Positions 41,691 through 53,759 of a stretch of DNA of 64,000 bases are shown piece after piece. A program made the translations under genes and the position numbers. The stretch is from Hippophae tibetana (Eukaryota > Streptophyta > Magnoliopsida > Rosales > Elaeagnaceae): contig CM072801.1 in the NCBI GenBank assembly GCA_037013495.1, positions 75,687,816 through 75,751,815 of the forward strand, in the 5' to 3' direction. Each line of letters starts with the position of its first letter. Positions within the stretch are counted from its first letter, which is position 1. The notes below the pieces were generated by a model. That model saw nothing but the letters and a program-made list of their open reading frames with translations. It was not told the origin of the DNA and did not search any database.

Positions 41691-44312
41691 ATTCAAAAAA
41701 TTGATAAATAAAGCTAGATACACCATTTTCAGCAACCAAGGCTATGATACCAAACAATGTAAATCCTTTTGGCAGACAAACTATGTTCCTAGGAACTCAA
41801 AGAATAAGAAAGGGTGAATTTCGAAAAACATGGTTAAGATGATAGAATTGGAATCCGAAAGAACAAGAATAGAAAAGAAGGCAATAGGGTGCGACCAAAT
41901 TTTAAGACGTCTGTAAGTAGTGTAAACGACGGAATCAGGGTTAAACTATGAGGATAGCGAAACTACTACTATAGTGTGTTTTTTATGTATCGAAACGAGC
42001 TTTGATTTGATATATTATAATACTTGTTTCGATATACGAGTCAAAAGTTATAATAGTTTACAGTTTCAACCCCAATTGATACCTTCTTATTCATTTGAAA
42101 TAGTGAACTGCAGGAACTTTCTTGTTTTCTTCAATAACATAGATAGGTTGAACACAAAAATGAACAAAACGAGAAAAAGATACCGTGAAAGTAAGGAAAG
42201 CTAAGATATGAAATCTAAATGGGAAAAGAATGACAACAAAATTGAAAGATAACACTCGACTTGAAGGACACAATTTAATTCTTTTTTTCTAATTTCTAAC
42301 TTAAGAAAGCAGAAAACGATCAAAGGACAAATTTTTATGAATCTAAAATTCAAAAAATTGATAAATAAAGATAGATACACCATTTTCAGCAACCAAGGAT
42401 ATGATACCAAACAATGTAAATCCTTTTGGCAGACAACATATGTACCTAGGAACTCAAAGAATAAGAAAGGGTGAATTGCGAAAAACATGGTTAAGATGAT
42501 AGAATTGGAATCCGAAAGAACAAGAATAGAAAAGAAGGCAATAGGGTGCGACCAAATTTTAAGACGTCTGTAAGTAGTGTAAACTACGGAATCAGGGTTA
42601 AACTATGAGGATAGCGGAACTACTGCTATAGTGTGTTTTTTATCTATCGAAACGAGCTTTGATTTGATATATTATAATACTTGTTTCTATATACGAGTCA
42701 AAAGTTATAATAGTTTACAATTTCAACCCCAATTGATACCTTCTTATTGATTTGAAATAGTGAACTGCAGAAACTTTCTTGTTTTCTTCAATAACATAGA
42801 TTGGTTGAACACAAAAATGAAATAACGAGAAAAAGATACTGTGAAAGTAAGGAAACTAAGAAATGAAATCTAAATGGGAAAAGAATGACAACAAAATTGA
42901 AAGAAAACACTCGACTTGAAGGACACAATTTAATTCTTTTTTCTAATTTCTAAATTAAGAAAAAAGAAAACGATCAATGGACAAATTTTTATAAATCTAA
43001 AATTCAAAAAATTGATAAATAAAGATAGATACACCATTTTCAGCAACCAAGGATATGATACCAAACAAGGTAAATCCTTTTTGTAGACAACATATGTACC
43101 TAGTAACTCAAAGAATAAGAAAGGTTCAATTGCTAAAAACATGGTTAAGATGATAGAATTGGAATCCGAAAGAACAAGAAAAGAAAACAAGGCAATAGGG
43201 TGGGACCAAATTTTAAGACGTCTCTAAGTAGTGTAAACGACGGAATCAGGGTTAAATATGAGGATAGCAAAACTACTGCTATAGTGTGTTTTTTATGTAT
43301 CGAAACGAGCTTCGATTTGATATATTATAATACTTGTTTCGATATACGTGTCAAAAGTTATAACAGTGTACAGTTTCAACCCCAATTGATAACTTCTTAT
43401 TGATTTGAAATAGTGAACTGTAGTAACTTTCTTGTTTTTTTCAATAACATAGATAGGTTGAACACAAAAATGAAATAACGAGAAAAAGATACCGTGAAAG
43501 TAAGGAAACTATGAAATGAAATCCAAATAGGAAAAGAATGACAACAAAATTGAAAGAAAACACTTGACTTGAAGGACACAATTTAATTCTTTTTTCTGAT
43601 TTCTCAATTAAGAAAGCAGAAAACGATCAAAGGACAAATTTTTATAAATCTAAAATTCAAAAACTAGATAAATGAAGATAGATACACCATTTTCAGCAAC
43701 CAAGGCTATGATACCAAACAATGTAAATCCTTTTGGCGGACAACATATGTACCTAGGAACTCAAAGAATAAGAAAGGTTGAATTGCTAAAAACATGGTTC
43801 AGATGATAGAATTGGAATCCGAAAGAACAAGAATCGAAAACAAGGCGATAGGGTGCGACCAAATTTTAAGACGTTTGTAAGTAGTGTAAACGACGGAATA
43901 TGAGTTAAATTATGAGGATATCAAAACTACTGCTATAGTATGTTTATTTTATGTATCGAAACGAGCTTCGATTTGATATATTATAATAATTGTTTCGATA
44001 TACGACTTAAAAGTTATAACAGTTTACAGTTTCAACGCCAATTGATAACTTCTTATTGATTTGAAATAGTGAACTGCAGAAACTTTCTTGTTTTCTTCAA
44101 TAACATAGATAGGTTGAACACAAAAATGAAAAAAACGAGAAAAAGATACCGTGAAAGTAAGGAAATCTAAGAAATGAAATCTAAATGGGAAAAGAATGAC
44201 AACAAAATTGAAAGAAAACACTCAACTTGATGGACATAATTTAATAATTTTTAATGATTTTTGTCAAAAGAAAGAATAAAACGATCAAAGGACAAATTTT
44301 TATAAATCTAAA
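41691..44312 (+). repeat. 4-monomer tandem duplication, copy 2 (2,622 bp)
   Basis: Anchors 41900, 42557, 43211 and 43864. It begins at a hybrid monomer whose left part is of the long-short module type (TTTTTGTCAAAAGAAAG at about 41,637). Its right part is of the CTATGTTCCTAGG type. That change of subtype marks the exchange point. Confidence 0.9.
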
Positions 44313-44520
44313 ATTCAAAAATAGATAAATAAAGATAGATACACCATTTTCAGCAACCAATAATATGATACCAAACAATGTAAATCCTTTTGGTGGACAA
44401 CATATGTACCTAGTAACTCAAAGAATAAGAAAGGCTGAATTGCTAAAAACATGGTTAAGATGATAAAATTGGAATCCGAAAGAACAAGAATAGAAAACAA
44501 GGCAATAGGGTGTGACCAAA

Positions 44521-44861
44521 TTTTAAAACGTCTGTAAGTAGTGTAAATGATGGAATCTAGGTTAAAATACGAGGATAACAAAACTTTTGCTAGAGTGTGT
44601 TTTTTTTAATTATCAAAATGAGCTTCAATTAGATATATTACAATAGTATTTTCGATGCACGAGTCAATAGTTATAATTGTGTAAAAATTCTGCCCCAATT
44701 GATAACTTCTTTTTGTTTTGAAATTGTGAACTGTAGTAACTTTCTTGTTTTTTTCAAAAACATAGATAGGTTGAACACAAAAATTAAATAACGAAAAAAA
44801 TACCGTGAAATAACGGAAAGGTACGAAATTAAATCCAACAAAGAAATATGGTGTGACCAAA
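44521..44861 (+). repeat. Half-length satellite monomer S7 (341 bp)
   Basis: S1 subtype with AAAGAAATATGGTGTGACC, intermediate between the units at 22,881 and 27,501. Confidence 0.92.
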
Positions 44862-45521
44862 TTTTAAGACGTCTGTAAGTAGTGTAAAAGACGGGATCTC
44901 GTTTAAAATATGAGGATAGCAAAACTACTACTAGAGTTTGTTTTTTTATGTATCGAAACGAGCTTCGATTTGATATATTATAATATTCGTGACTATATAT
45001 GAGTCAAACGTTATAACAGTTTAAAGTTTCAATCCCAATTGATAACTTCTTATTGTTTTTAAATAGTAAACTTTAGTAACTTTCTTCTTTTTTTCAATAA
45101 CATAGATAGGTTTAACACAAAAATGAAAAACAAAACGAGAAAAAGATACCGTGAAAGTAAGGAAAGCTAAGAAATGAAATCTAAATAGGAAAAGAATAAC
45201 AGAAAATTTGAAAGAAAACACTCGACTTGAATGACGCAATTTCATTCTTTTTTCTGATTTCTAACTTAAGAAAGCAGAAAACGATCAAAGGATAAATTTT
45301 TATAAATCTAAAATTCAAAAAATAGATAAATAAAGATAGGTACACCATTTTCAGAAACCAAGGCTATGATACCAAACAATGTAAATCCTTATGGTGGACA
45401 ACATATGTACCTAGTAACTCAAAGAATAAGAAAGGTTGAATTGCTAAAAACATGGTTAAGATGATAGAATTGGAATCCGAAAAAACAAGAATAGAAAACA
45501 AGGCAATAGGGTGCGACCAAA

Positions 45522-45864
45522 TTTTAAAACGTCTATAAGTAGTGTAAATGATGGAATCTAGGTTAAAATAAGTGGATAACAAAACTATTGCTATAGTGTG
45601 TTTTTTTAATTATCAAAACGAGCTTCAATTAGATATATTATAATAGTATTTTCGATGCACGAGTCAATAGTTATAATAGTGTAAAAATTCTACCCCAATT
45701 GATAACTTCTTTTTGTTTTGAAATGGTGAACTATAGTAACTTGCTTATTTTTTTCAAAAACATAGATAGGTTGAACACAAAAATGAAAAAACGAGAAAAA
45801 GATACCGTGAAAGTAACGGAAAGGTACGAAATTAAATCCAACAAAGCAATATGGTGTGACCAAA
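45522..45864 (+). repeat. Half-length satellite monomer S8 (343 bp)
   Basis: S2 subtype. It differs from S2, S4 and S6 mainly by AAGTGGATAAC in place of ACGTGGATAAC near 45,570. Confidence 0.92.
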
Positions 45865-47962
45865 TTTTAAGACGTCTGTAAGTAGTGTAAACGATGGGAT
45901 CTCGTTTAAAATATGAGGATAGAAAAACTAGTACTATAGTTTGTTTTTTTATGTATCGAAACGAGCTTCGATTTGATATATTACAATTTTCGTGACTATA
46001 TACGAGTCAAACGTTATAACAGTTTAAAGTTTCTTCCCCAATTGATAACTTCTTATTGTTTTTAAATAGTAAACTTTAGTAACTTTTATCTTTTTTTCAA
46101 TATCATAGATAGGTTGAACACAAAAATGAAAAAAACGAGAAAAAGATACCGTGAAAGTAAGGAAAGCTAAGAAATCAAATCTAAATAGGAAAAGAATGAC
46201 AACAAAATTGAAAGAAAACACTCGACTTGAAGGACACAATTTAATTATTTTTTTCTGATTTCTGAAGAAAGCAGAAAACAATCAAAGGACAAATTTTTAT
46301 AAATCTAAAATTCAAAAAATAGATAAATAAAGATAGATACACCAATTTCAGCAACAAAGGCTATGATACCAAACAATGTAAATCCTTTTGGCGGACAACA
46401 TATGTACCTAGGAACTTAAAGAATAAGAAAGGTTGAATTGCTAAAAACATGGTTAAGATGATTGAATTGGAATTCGAAGGAACAAGAATAGAAAACAAGG
46501 CAATAGGGTGCGACCAAATTTTAAAACGTTTTTAATTAGTGTAAACGACTGAATCTGAGTTAAATTATGAGGATATCAAAACTACTCCTATAGTTAGATT
46601 TTTTATGTATTGAAACGAGCTTCGATTTGATATATTATAATACTTGTTTCGATATACGAGTCAAAAGTTATAACAGTTTACAGTTTCAACCCCAATTGAT
46701 AACTTCTTATTGATTTGAAATTGTGAACAGCAGAAACTTTCTTGTTTTTTTCAATAACATAGATAGGTTGAACACAAAAATGAAAAAAACGAGAAAAAGA
46801 TACCGTGAAAGTAAGGAAAGCTAAGAAATGAAATCTAAATGGGAAAAGAATGACAACAAAATTGAAAGAAAACACTCGACTTGAAGGACACAATTTAATT
46901 CTTTTTTTCTAATTTCTAACTTAAGAAAGCAGAAAACGATCAAAGGACAAATTTTTATAAATCTAAAATTCAAAAAATTGATAAATAAAGATAGATACAC
47001 CATTTTCAGCAACCAAGGATATGATACCAAACAATGTAAATCCTTTTGGCAGACAACATATGTACCTAGGAACTCAAAGAATAAGAAAGGGTGAATTGCG
47101 AAAAACATGGTTAAGATGATAGAATTGGAATCCGAAAGAACAAGAATAGAAAAGAAGGCAATAGGGTGCGACCAAATTTTAAGACGTCTGTAAGTAGTGT
47201 AAACGACGGAATCAGGGTTAAACTATGAGGATAGCAAAACTACTGTTATAGTGTGTTTTTTATGTATCGCACCGAGCTTCGATTTGATATATTATAATAC
47301 TTGTTTCGATATTCTAGTCAAAAGTTATAACAGTTTACAGTTTCAACCCCAATTGATAACTTCTTATTGATTTGAAATAGTGAACTGCAGTAACTTTCTT
47401 GTTTTTTTCAATAAGATAGATAGGTTGAACACAAAAATGAAATGACGAGAAAAAGATACCGTGAAAGTAAGGAAACTAAGAAATGAAATCTAAATGGGAA
47501 AAGAATGACAACAAAATTGAAAGAAAACACTCGACTTGAAGGACACAATTTAATTCTTTTTTTTAATTTCTAACTTAAGAAAGCAGAAAACCATAAAAGG
47601 ACAAATTTTTATAAATCTAAAATTCAAAAAATAGATAAGTAAAGATAGATACACCATTTTCAGCAACCAAAGCTATGATACCAAACAATGTAAATCCTTT
47701 TGGCAGACAACAAATGTACCTAGGAACTCAAAGAATAAGAAAGGTTGAATTGCTAAAAACATGGTTAAGATGATAGAATTGGAATCCGAAAGAACAAGAA
47801 TAGAAAACAAGGCAATAGGGTGCGACCAAATTTTAAGATGTCTCTAAGTAGTGTAAATGACGGAATCAGGGTTAAACTATGAGGATAGCAAAACTACTGC
47901 TATAGTGTGTTTTTTATGTATCGAAACGAGGTTCGATTTGATATATTATAATACTTGTTTCG

Positions 47963-47967
47963 ATATA
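47963..47967. repeat. Target-site duplication ATATA (left of solo LTR)
   Basis: Five bases, identical to 49,956-49,960. In uninterrupted monomers this position reads CGATATACGAG, so the copy arose on insertion. A 5-bp duplication is normal for Ty3/gypsy integrase. Confidence 0.93.
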
Positions 47968-48454
47968 TGATGAGCAAAAACCGGCATCGCCGATTCTTGC
48001 CAATACTTTGGTTTTAATATTTATAAAACTCTCGCAAGTGCACGAATCATTTCGTAGAAAATGATAAGTATACTCCCAAGGTCGATCTAAGGAAGGAATG
48101 TATGTGGTTTTTAATTTATTATTCAAACTTTTAAAAACGAAATTAAATCCTAAACATCCTGTCACGATAGTTTGGTTTTTGTGTTCCTAATCTCATAACA
48201 TAAAAATAAACATATATACAAATTAATAAATATAATCTAATAACATAAAAATGAACATAGATACAAATTCAATAAATATTTATCTAAAAATAAACATTGA
48301 TACAGATTCAATAAATATTTATGCAAATTTTATCATTTATATTAGTGGAGTATTTATGGATATAATAACTAAATTAATTATGCTTCCTCATATTATCTAG
48401 GTTATTAAAGATATAAATTGATATTTTATTGATTCTCTCTTTTTTCTATAAATA

Positions 48455-48601
48455 CCACATTTGGTGGGGTTAGATATTCTTTGTTAACTAAACAAATCAA
48501 TTAACACCTATGGGTGGGGTTGATAACTAATTTGGTTAATTAAATTAATTCCTTTTTCTAAGAGATTTGAAAATGAACCATTTAAATGCCACCTTTGGTG
48601 G
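48455..48601 (-). repeat. Spaced GGTGG/CCACC palindromes in solo LTR
   Basis: CCACATTTGGTGG at 48,455-48,467 and CCACCTTTGGTGG at 48,589-48,601 are near-perfect palindromes, each next to a GGGGTTAG or GGGGTTGA flank. A third, weaker version lies between them near 48,510. The same three-element array is present in the LTR at 60,384. Function unknown. Confidence 0.7.
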
Positions 48602-49147
48602 GGTTAGACAGTTTAAACTTTATTCAAGGTGTCCAAATTAAACATAAGAATTTAATTATCCGAGTACTAACTTTCAAGTTTTAAAACCACTATTGAAAAC
48701 ATGTTGTCAATACATTTTCACATAATAATTCTTATAAAAACTTTTGAAATAGAGTTTCACTCTAACTAACGGGCGATTGTACCAACAAATAAAAGATCAC
48801 TACTCTAAATTAGACCGGATAACTAAACCTTAAAATCTAATTTTCAGATTTAAGTTTGTAATGAAAAAATATATATTTCTCTCTAACATTCTTAATATAA
48901 AATCTTGAATAAAAATAAAATCAATTCATTTTAGAAATTTTTACCTATTTAATATTTGGCAAGCATAACAACGTTATTATTACATCATGCTTATAAACAG
49001 CCAGCACAGTTAAATTTAATCACAGACAAATTAAATATAACATGTAAGAATAAAGCATAAAAATAACTGTAAAGAAAATAAAATCCTTACAGAACTTGGA
49101 CGCTATTCCCGTTGCTGGAAAACCTCCAAGCGGAATTTGCACTCCCA

Positions 49148-49153
49148 TTTATT
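49148..49153 (-). promoter_or_regulatory. Polyadenylation signal AATAAA in solo LTR
   Basis: AATAAA on the minus strand, within ATTCAATAAATGGGAGTGC. It lies about 205 bases downstream of the TATA box and is identical in all three LTR copies. It fits the R-region signal of an LTR. Confidence 0.65.
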
Positions 49154-49358
49154 GAATCAAAAAGCTAAATTATTACAAAAACATTACAAGTTCCTCTCAA
49201 AAAGAGAAGAACTCTAAAACTAAGAGAATTGAACTAAAAACTAAGAGAAAACCTAAGAAAAGCTTGAAAACTAAGAAAGAAACTAAGAAAAACTTAAAAA
49301 CTAAGAAATGAGAGAAAGAAAGAAGAGAGAAGTGTGTTTTGAATTGAAGGGAAGGGGG

Positions 49359-49366
49359 TATTTATA
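49359..49366 (-). promoter_or_regulatory. TATA box of solo LTR
   Basis: TATAAATA followed by CCCCC on the minus strand, 589 bases from the U3 tip. The same box and its CACCTATAAATACCCC context occur in the other two LTRs. It marks the U3 promoter. Confidence 0.75.
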
Positions 49367-49508
49367 GGTGAGGATGGAGAGAAAAAATGAGTAAAAAAAT
49401 GTAAAAACGTGTAATGGAAATGTGAGGTCATTAATGACGTCAACATGACGTCATGGGGCGGCTGCACGTGAAAAAATGGGGCGAAAAGGCGTTGGGCGCG
49501 CAGCGCGC

Positions 49509-49528
49509 GGGGGGGGGGGGGGGGGGGG
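49509..49528. repeat. Run of 20 G
   Basis: Uninterrupted G run on the plus strand (C in LTR sense), inside the GC-rich part of U3. It has no counterpart in the other two LTR copies. Length may be affected by sequencing error. Confidence 0.9.
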
Positions 49529-49574
49529 CTGTCTCTACACGCAGCTCGGCGTGCGTGAACAGTAGCCACGCTCT

Positions 49575-49650
49575 GAGGCGCGTGCGGATTGGAAGCCTGG
49601 CGCGCTGAGGCGCGCGCGGATTGGAAGCCTGGCGCGCTGGGGCGCGCGGC
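49575..49650 (-). repeat. 32-bp GC-rich minisatellite in solo LTR U3
   Basis: About 2.3 copies of a 32-bp unit (plus-strand starts 49,575, 49,607 and 49,639) built on GGATTGGAAGCCTGGCGCGC. It lies upstream of the TATA box. The other two LTRs have different repeat units in the same place. Confidence 0.85.
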
Positions 49651-49955
49651 TGGGCAACTGGGCGCGATTTTCTCCTTTTCGACCTTTTTGACCCATTTTG
49701 TCCAATTTTTCCAGGTTTGTTGACCTTTCCCCACTTATTTATTAATATATTTGTGATATATTGCTTCAAGTATTCCTCTTTGAGTCTTTAAGTTGCGTTT
49801 TTAAGCCAAAATACCTGAAAAACAATAAAAATACCCGTGATTCCGAAAAAGACAAATTTATATAAATATATGATAAAACATATAAATATATATATTTTTA
49901 ATCAATTAATGTGCATAAAATCATGGTTATTTTAGTGCTTTTTGAGCACTCATCA

Positions 49956-49960
49956 ATATA
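49956..49960. repeat. Target-site duplication ATATA (right of solo LTR)
   Basis: Partner of the copy at 47,963-47,967. Satellite resumes with CGAGTCAAAAGTTATAAC. Confidence 0.93.
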
Positions 49961-52447
49961 CGAGTCAAAAGTTATAACAGTTTACAGTTTCAACCCCAAT
50001 TGATAAATTCTTATTGATTTGAAATAGTGAACTGCAGAAACTTTCTTGTTTTTTTCAATAACATAGATAGGTTGAACACAAAAATGAAAAAAACGAGAAA
50101 AAGATACCATGAAAGTAAGGAAAGCTAAGAAATGAAATCAAAATGGGAAAAGAATGACAACAAAATTGAAAGAAAACACTCGACTTAAAGGACACAATTT
50201 AATTCTTTTTTCTAATTTCTAAATTAAGAAAGAAGAAAACGATCAAAGGACAAATTTTTATAAATCTAAAATTCAAAAAATTGATAAATAAAGATAGATA
50301 CACCATTTTCAGCAACCAAGGCTATGATACCAAACAATGTAAATCCTTTTGGCGGACAACATATGTACCTAGGAACTCAAACAATAAGAAAGGCTGAATT
50401 GCTAAAAACATGGTTAAGATGATAGAATTGGAATCCGAAAGAACAAGAATAGAAAACAAGGCAATAAGGTGCGACCAAATTTTAAGACGTTTGTAAGTAG
50501 TGTAAACGACGGAATCAGGGTTAAACTATGAGGATATCAAAACTACTGCTATAGTGTGTTTTTTTATGTATCGAAACGAGCTTCGATTTGATATATTATA
50601 ATAATTGTTTCGATATACGAGTCAAACGTTATAACAGTTTAAAGTTTCAACCCCAATTGATAACTTCTTATTGTTTTTAATTAGTAAACTTTAGTAACTT
50701 TCTTCTTTTTTTCAATAACATAGATAGGTTGAACACAAAAATAAAAAAAAACGAGAAAAAGATACCGTGAAAGTAAGGAAAGCTAAGAAATGAAATCCAA
50801 GTTGGAAAAGAATGACAACAAAATTGAAAGAAAACACTCCACTTGAAGGACACAATTTAATTCTTTTTTTCTGATTTCTGACTTAAGAAAGGAGAAAACG
50901 ATCAAAGGACAAATTTTTATAAATCTAAAATTCAAAAAATAGATAAATAAAGATAGATACACCATTTTCAGCAACCAAGGCTATGATACCAAACAATGTA
51001 AATCCTTTTAGCGGACAACATATGTACCTTGGAACTCAAAGAATATGAAAGGTTGAATTGCTAAAAACTTGGTTAAGATGATAGAATTGGAATCCGAAAG
51101 AACAAGAATAGAAAACAAGGCAATAGGGTGCGACCAAATTTTAAGACGTTTGTAAGTAGTGTAAATGACGGAATCAGGGTTAAACTATAAGGATATCAAA
51201 ACTACTGCTATAGTTAGTTTTTTTATGTATTGAAACGAACTTCGATTTGATATATTATAATACTTGTTTCGATATACGAGTCAAAAGTTATAACAGTTTA
51301 CAGTTGCAACCCCAATTGATAACTTCTTATTGATTTGAAATAGTGAACTCCAGAAACTTTCTTGTTTTTTCAATAACATAGATAGGTTGAACACAAAAAT
51401 GAAAAAAACGAGAAAAAGATACCGTGAAAGTAAGGAAAGCTAAGAAATGAAATCTAAATGGGAAAAGAATGACAACAAAATTGAAAGAAAACACTCGACT
51501 TGAAGGACACAATTTAATTCTTTTTTCTAATTTCTGACTTAAGAAAGCAGAAAACAATCAAAGGACAAATTTTTATAAATCTAAAATTCAAAAAATAGAT
51601 AAATAAAGATAGATACACCATTTTCAGCAACCAAGGCTATGATACCAAACAATGTAAATCCTTTTGGCGGACAACATATGGACCTAGGAACTCAAAGAAT
51701 AAGAAAGGTTGAATTGCTAAAAACATAGTTAAGATGATAGAATTGGAATCCGAAAGAACAAGAATAGAAAACAAGGCAATAGGGTGCGACCAAATTTTAA
51801 GACGTCTGTAAGTAGTGTAAACGATGGAATATGGGTTAAATTATGAGGATATCAAAACTACTACTATAGTGTGTTTTTTATGCATCGAAACGAGCTTCGA
51901 TTTGATATATTATAAAACTTGTTTCGATATACGAGTCAAAAGTTATAACAGTTTACAGTTTCAACAAATATTGATAACATCTTATTGATTTGAAATAGTG
52001 AACTACATTAACTTTCTTGTTTTTTTCAATAACATAGATAGGTTGAACACAAAATGAAATAACGAGAAAAAGATACCGTGAAAGTAAGGAAACTATGAAA
52101 TGAAATCCAAAGAGGAAAAGAATGACAACAAAATTGAAAGAAAACACTCGACTTGAAGGACACAATTTTATTCTTTTTTCTCATTTCTCACTTAAGAAAG
52201 TAGAAAACAATCAAGGAACAAATTTTTATAAATCCAAAATTCAAAAAATAGATAAATACAGATAGATAACCCATTTTCAGCAATCAAGGCTATGATACCA
52301 AGCAATGCAAATCCTTTTCACGGACAACATATATATATAGGAACACAAAGAATAAGAAAGGTTGAATTACTTAAAACATGGTTAAACATGAAAGAATTGC
52401 AATCCGAAAAACAAGAATAGAAAACAAAGCATTACGGTGTGACCAAA

Positions 52448-53759
52448 TTTTAAGACGTTTGTAAGTAGTGTAAACAACGTTATCTAGGTTACAATATGAG
52501 GATAGCAAAACTACTATTATAGTGTGTTTTTTATCTATCGAAACGAGCTTCGATTTGATATATTATAATAGTTGTTTAAATATACGACTCAAAAGTTATT
52601 ACACTTTATAGTTGCAACCCCAATTGATAACTTCTTATTGATTTGAAATAGTGCACTGCAGTAACTTTCTTGTTTTTTTCAATAATATAAATAGGTTGAA
52701 CACAAAAATGAAAAAACGAGAAAAAGATACCGTGAAAGTAAGGAAAGCTAAGAAATGAAATCTAAATAGGAAAAGAATGACAACAAAATTGAAAGAAAAC
52801 ACTCGACTTGAAGGACACAATTTAATTCTTTTTAATGATTTTTGACTTAAGAAAGCAGAAAACGATCAAAGGACAAATTTTTATAAATCTAAAATTCAAA
52901 AAATAGATAAATAAAGATACATACGCCATTTTCAGCAACCAAGGATATTATACCAAACAATGTAAATCCTTTTGGCAGACAACATATGTACCTAGGAACT
53001 CAAAGAATAAGAAAGGTGGAATTACTAAAACCATGGTTAAGATGATAGAATTGGAATCCGGAAGAACAAGAATAGAAAACAAGGCAATAGCGTGCGACCA
53101 AATTTTAAGACGTGTGTAAGTAGTGTAAACGACGGAATCAGGGTTAAACTATGAGGATATCAAAACTACTGCTATAGTGTGTTTTTTTATGTATTGAAAC
53201 GAGCTTCGATTTGATATATTATAATCTTCATTTCGATATACGAGTCAAACGTTATAACAGTTTAAAGTTTCAACCCCAATTGATAACTTCTTATTGTTTT
53301 TAAATAGTGAACTGCAGTAACTTTCTTCTTTTTTTCAATAACATAGATAGGTTGAACACAAAAATGAAAAAAATGAGAAAAAGATACCGTGAAAGTAAGG
53401 AAAGCTAAGAAATGAAATCTAAATAGGAAAAGAAAGACAACAAAATTGAAAGAAAACACTCGACTTGAAGGACACAATTTAATTCTTTTTTCTGATTTCT
53501 GACTTAAGAAAGTAGAAAACAATCAAATGACAAATTTTTATAAATATAAAATTCAAAAAATAGATAAATAATGATAGATAAACCATTTTCAGCAATCAAG
53601 GCAATAATACCAAGCAATGCAAATCCTTTTTGCGGACAACATATATATATAGGAACACAAAGAATAAGAAAGGTTGAATTACTTAAAACATGGTTAAACA
53701 TGAAAGAATTGCAATCCGAAAAACAAGAATAGAAAACAAAGCATTACGGTGTGACCAAA
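52448..53759 (+). repeat. Dimer tandem duplication, copy 1 (1,312 bp)
   Basis: Two monomers (anchors 52448 and 53103) repeated at an offset of 1,312 bp. Shared private variants are AGTGCACTGCAG, TCAATAATATAAATAGG, AGATACATACGCC and TAAAACCATGG. The copies part near 53,225, where this one reads ATCTTCATTTCG. Confidence 0.85.

Larger units (their letters stand above)
44313..47967 (+). repeat. Long-short module copy D and following full monomers
   Basis: Anchors 44521, 44862, 45522, 45865, 46519, 47177 and 47831. The spacings 341, 660, 343 and 654 reproduce the order in copy A and lack the 45-bp loss. After 47,177 ordinary full-length monomers resume. The last one is interrupted by the solo LTR at 47,968 and continues after 49,955. 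Confidence 0.92.
47968..49955 (-). mobile_element. Solo LTR of a Ty3/gypsy-type retrotransposon
   Basis: A 1,988-bp LTR read on the minus strand. It starts TGATGAGTGCTC (at 49,955) and ends GCTCATCA (at 47,968), so the tips form the short TGATGAG/CTCATCA inverted repeat. It is flanked by ATATA on both sides and by the two halves of one satellite monomer: anchor-to-anchor distance minus 1,993 gives exactly 656. No internal retrotransposon region is attached, so it is a solo LTR left by recombination between the two LTRs of a full insertion. Its end nearest 47,968 contains a GATCGACCTTGGGAGTATAC segment like that near LTR ends of Tat/Athila-lineage elements. The lineage call is tentative. The structure looks whole as an LTR. 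Its age cannot be dated without a partner LTR. Confidence 0.93.

Noticed and set aside
22224-47200. CRISPR-like regular repeats
   Set aside because: Units are hundreds of bases long with no short repeat and unique-spacer pattern, and the context is a plant satellite.
49294-49734. A 146-codon open frame in the solo LTR
   Set aside because: It crosses the GC-rich minisatellite, where stop codons are rare, and has low-complexity Ala/Arg/Pro composition. Unrelated open frames appear at the same place in the other LTRs (58,937-59,338 and 60,604-60,924).
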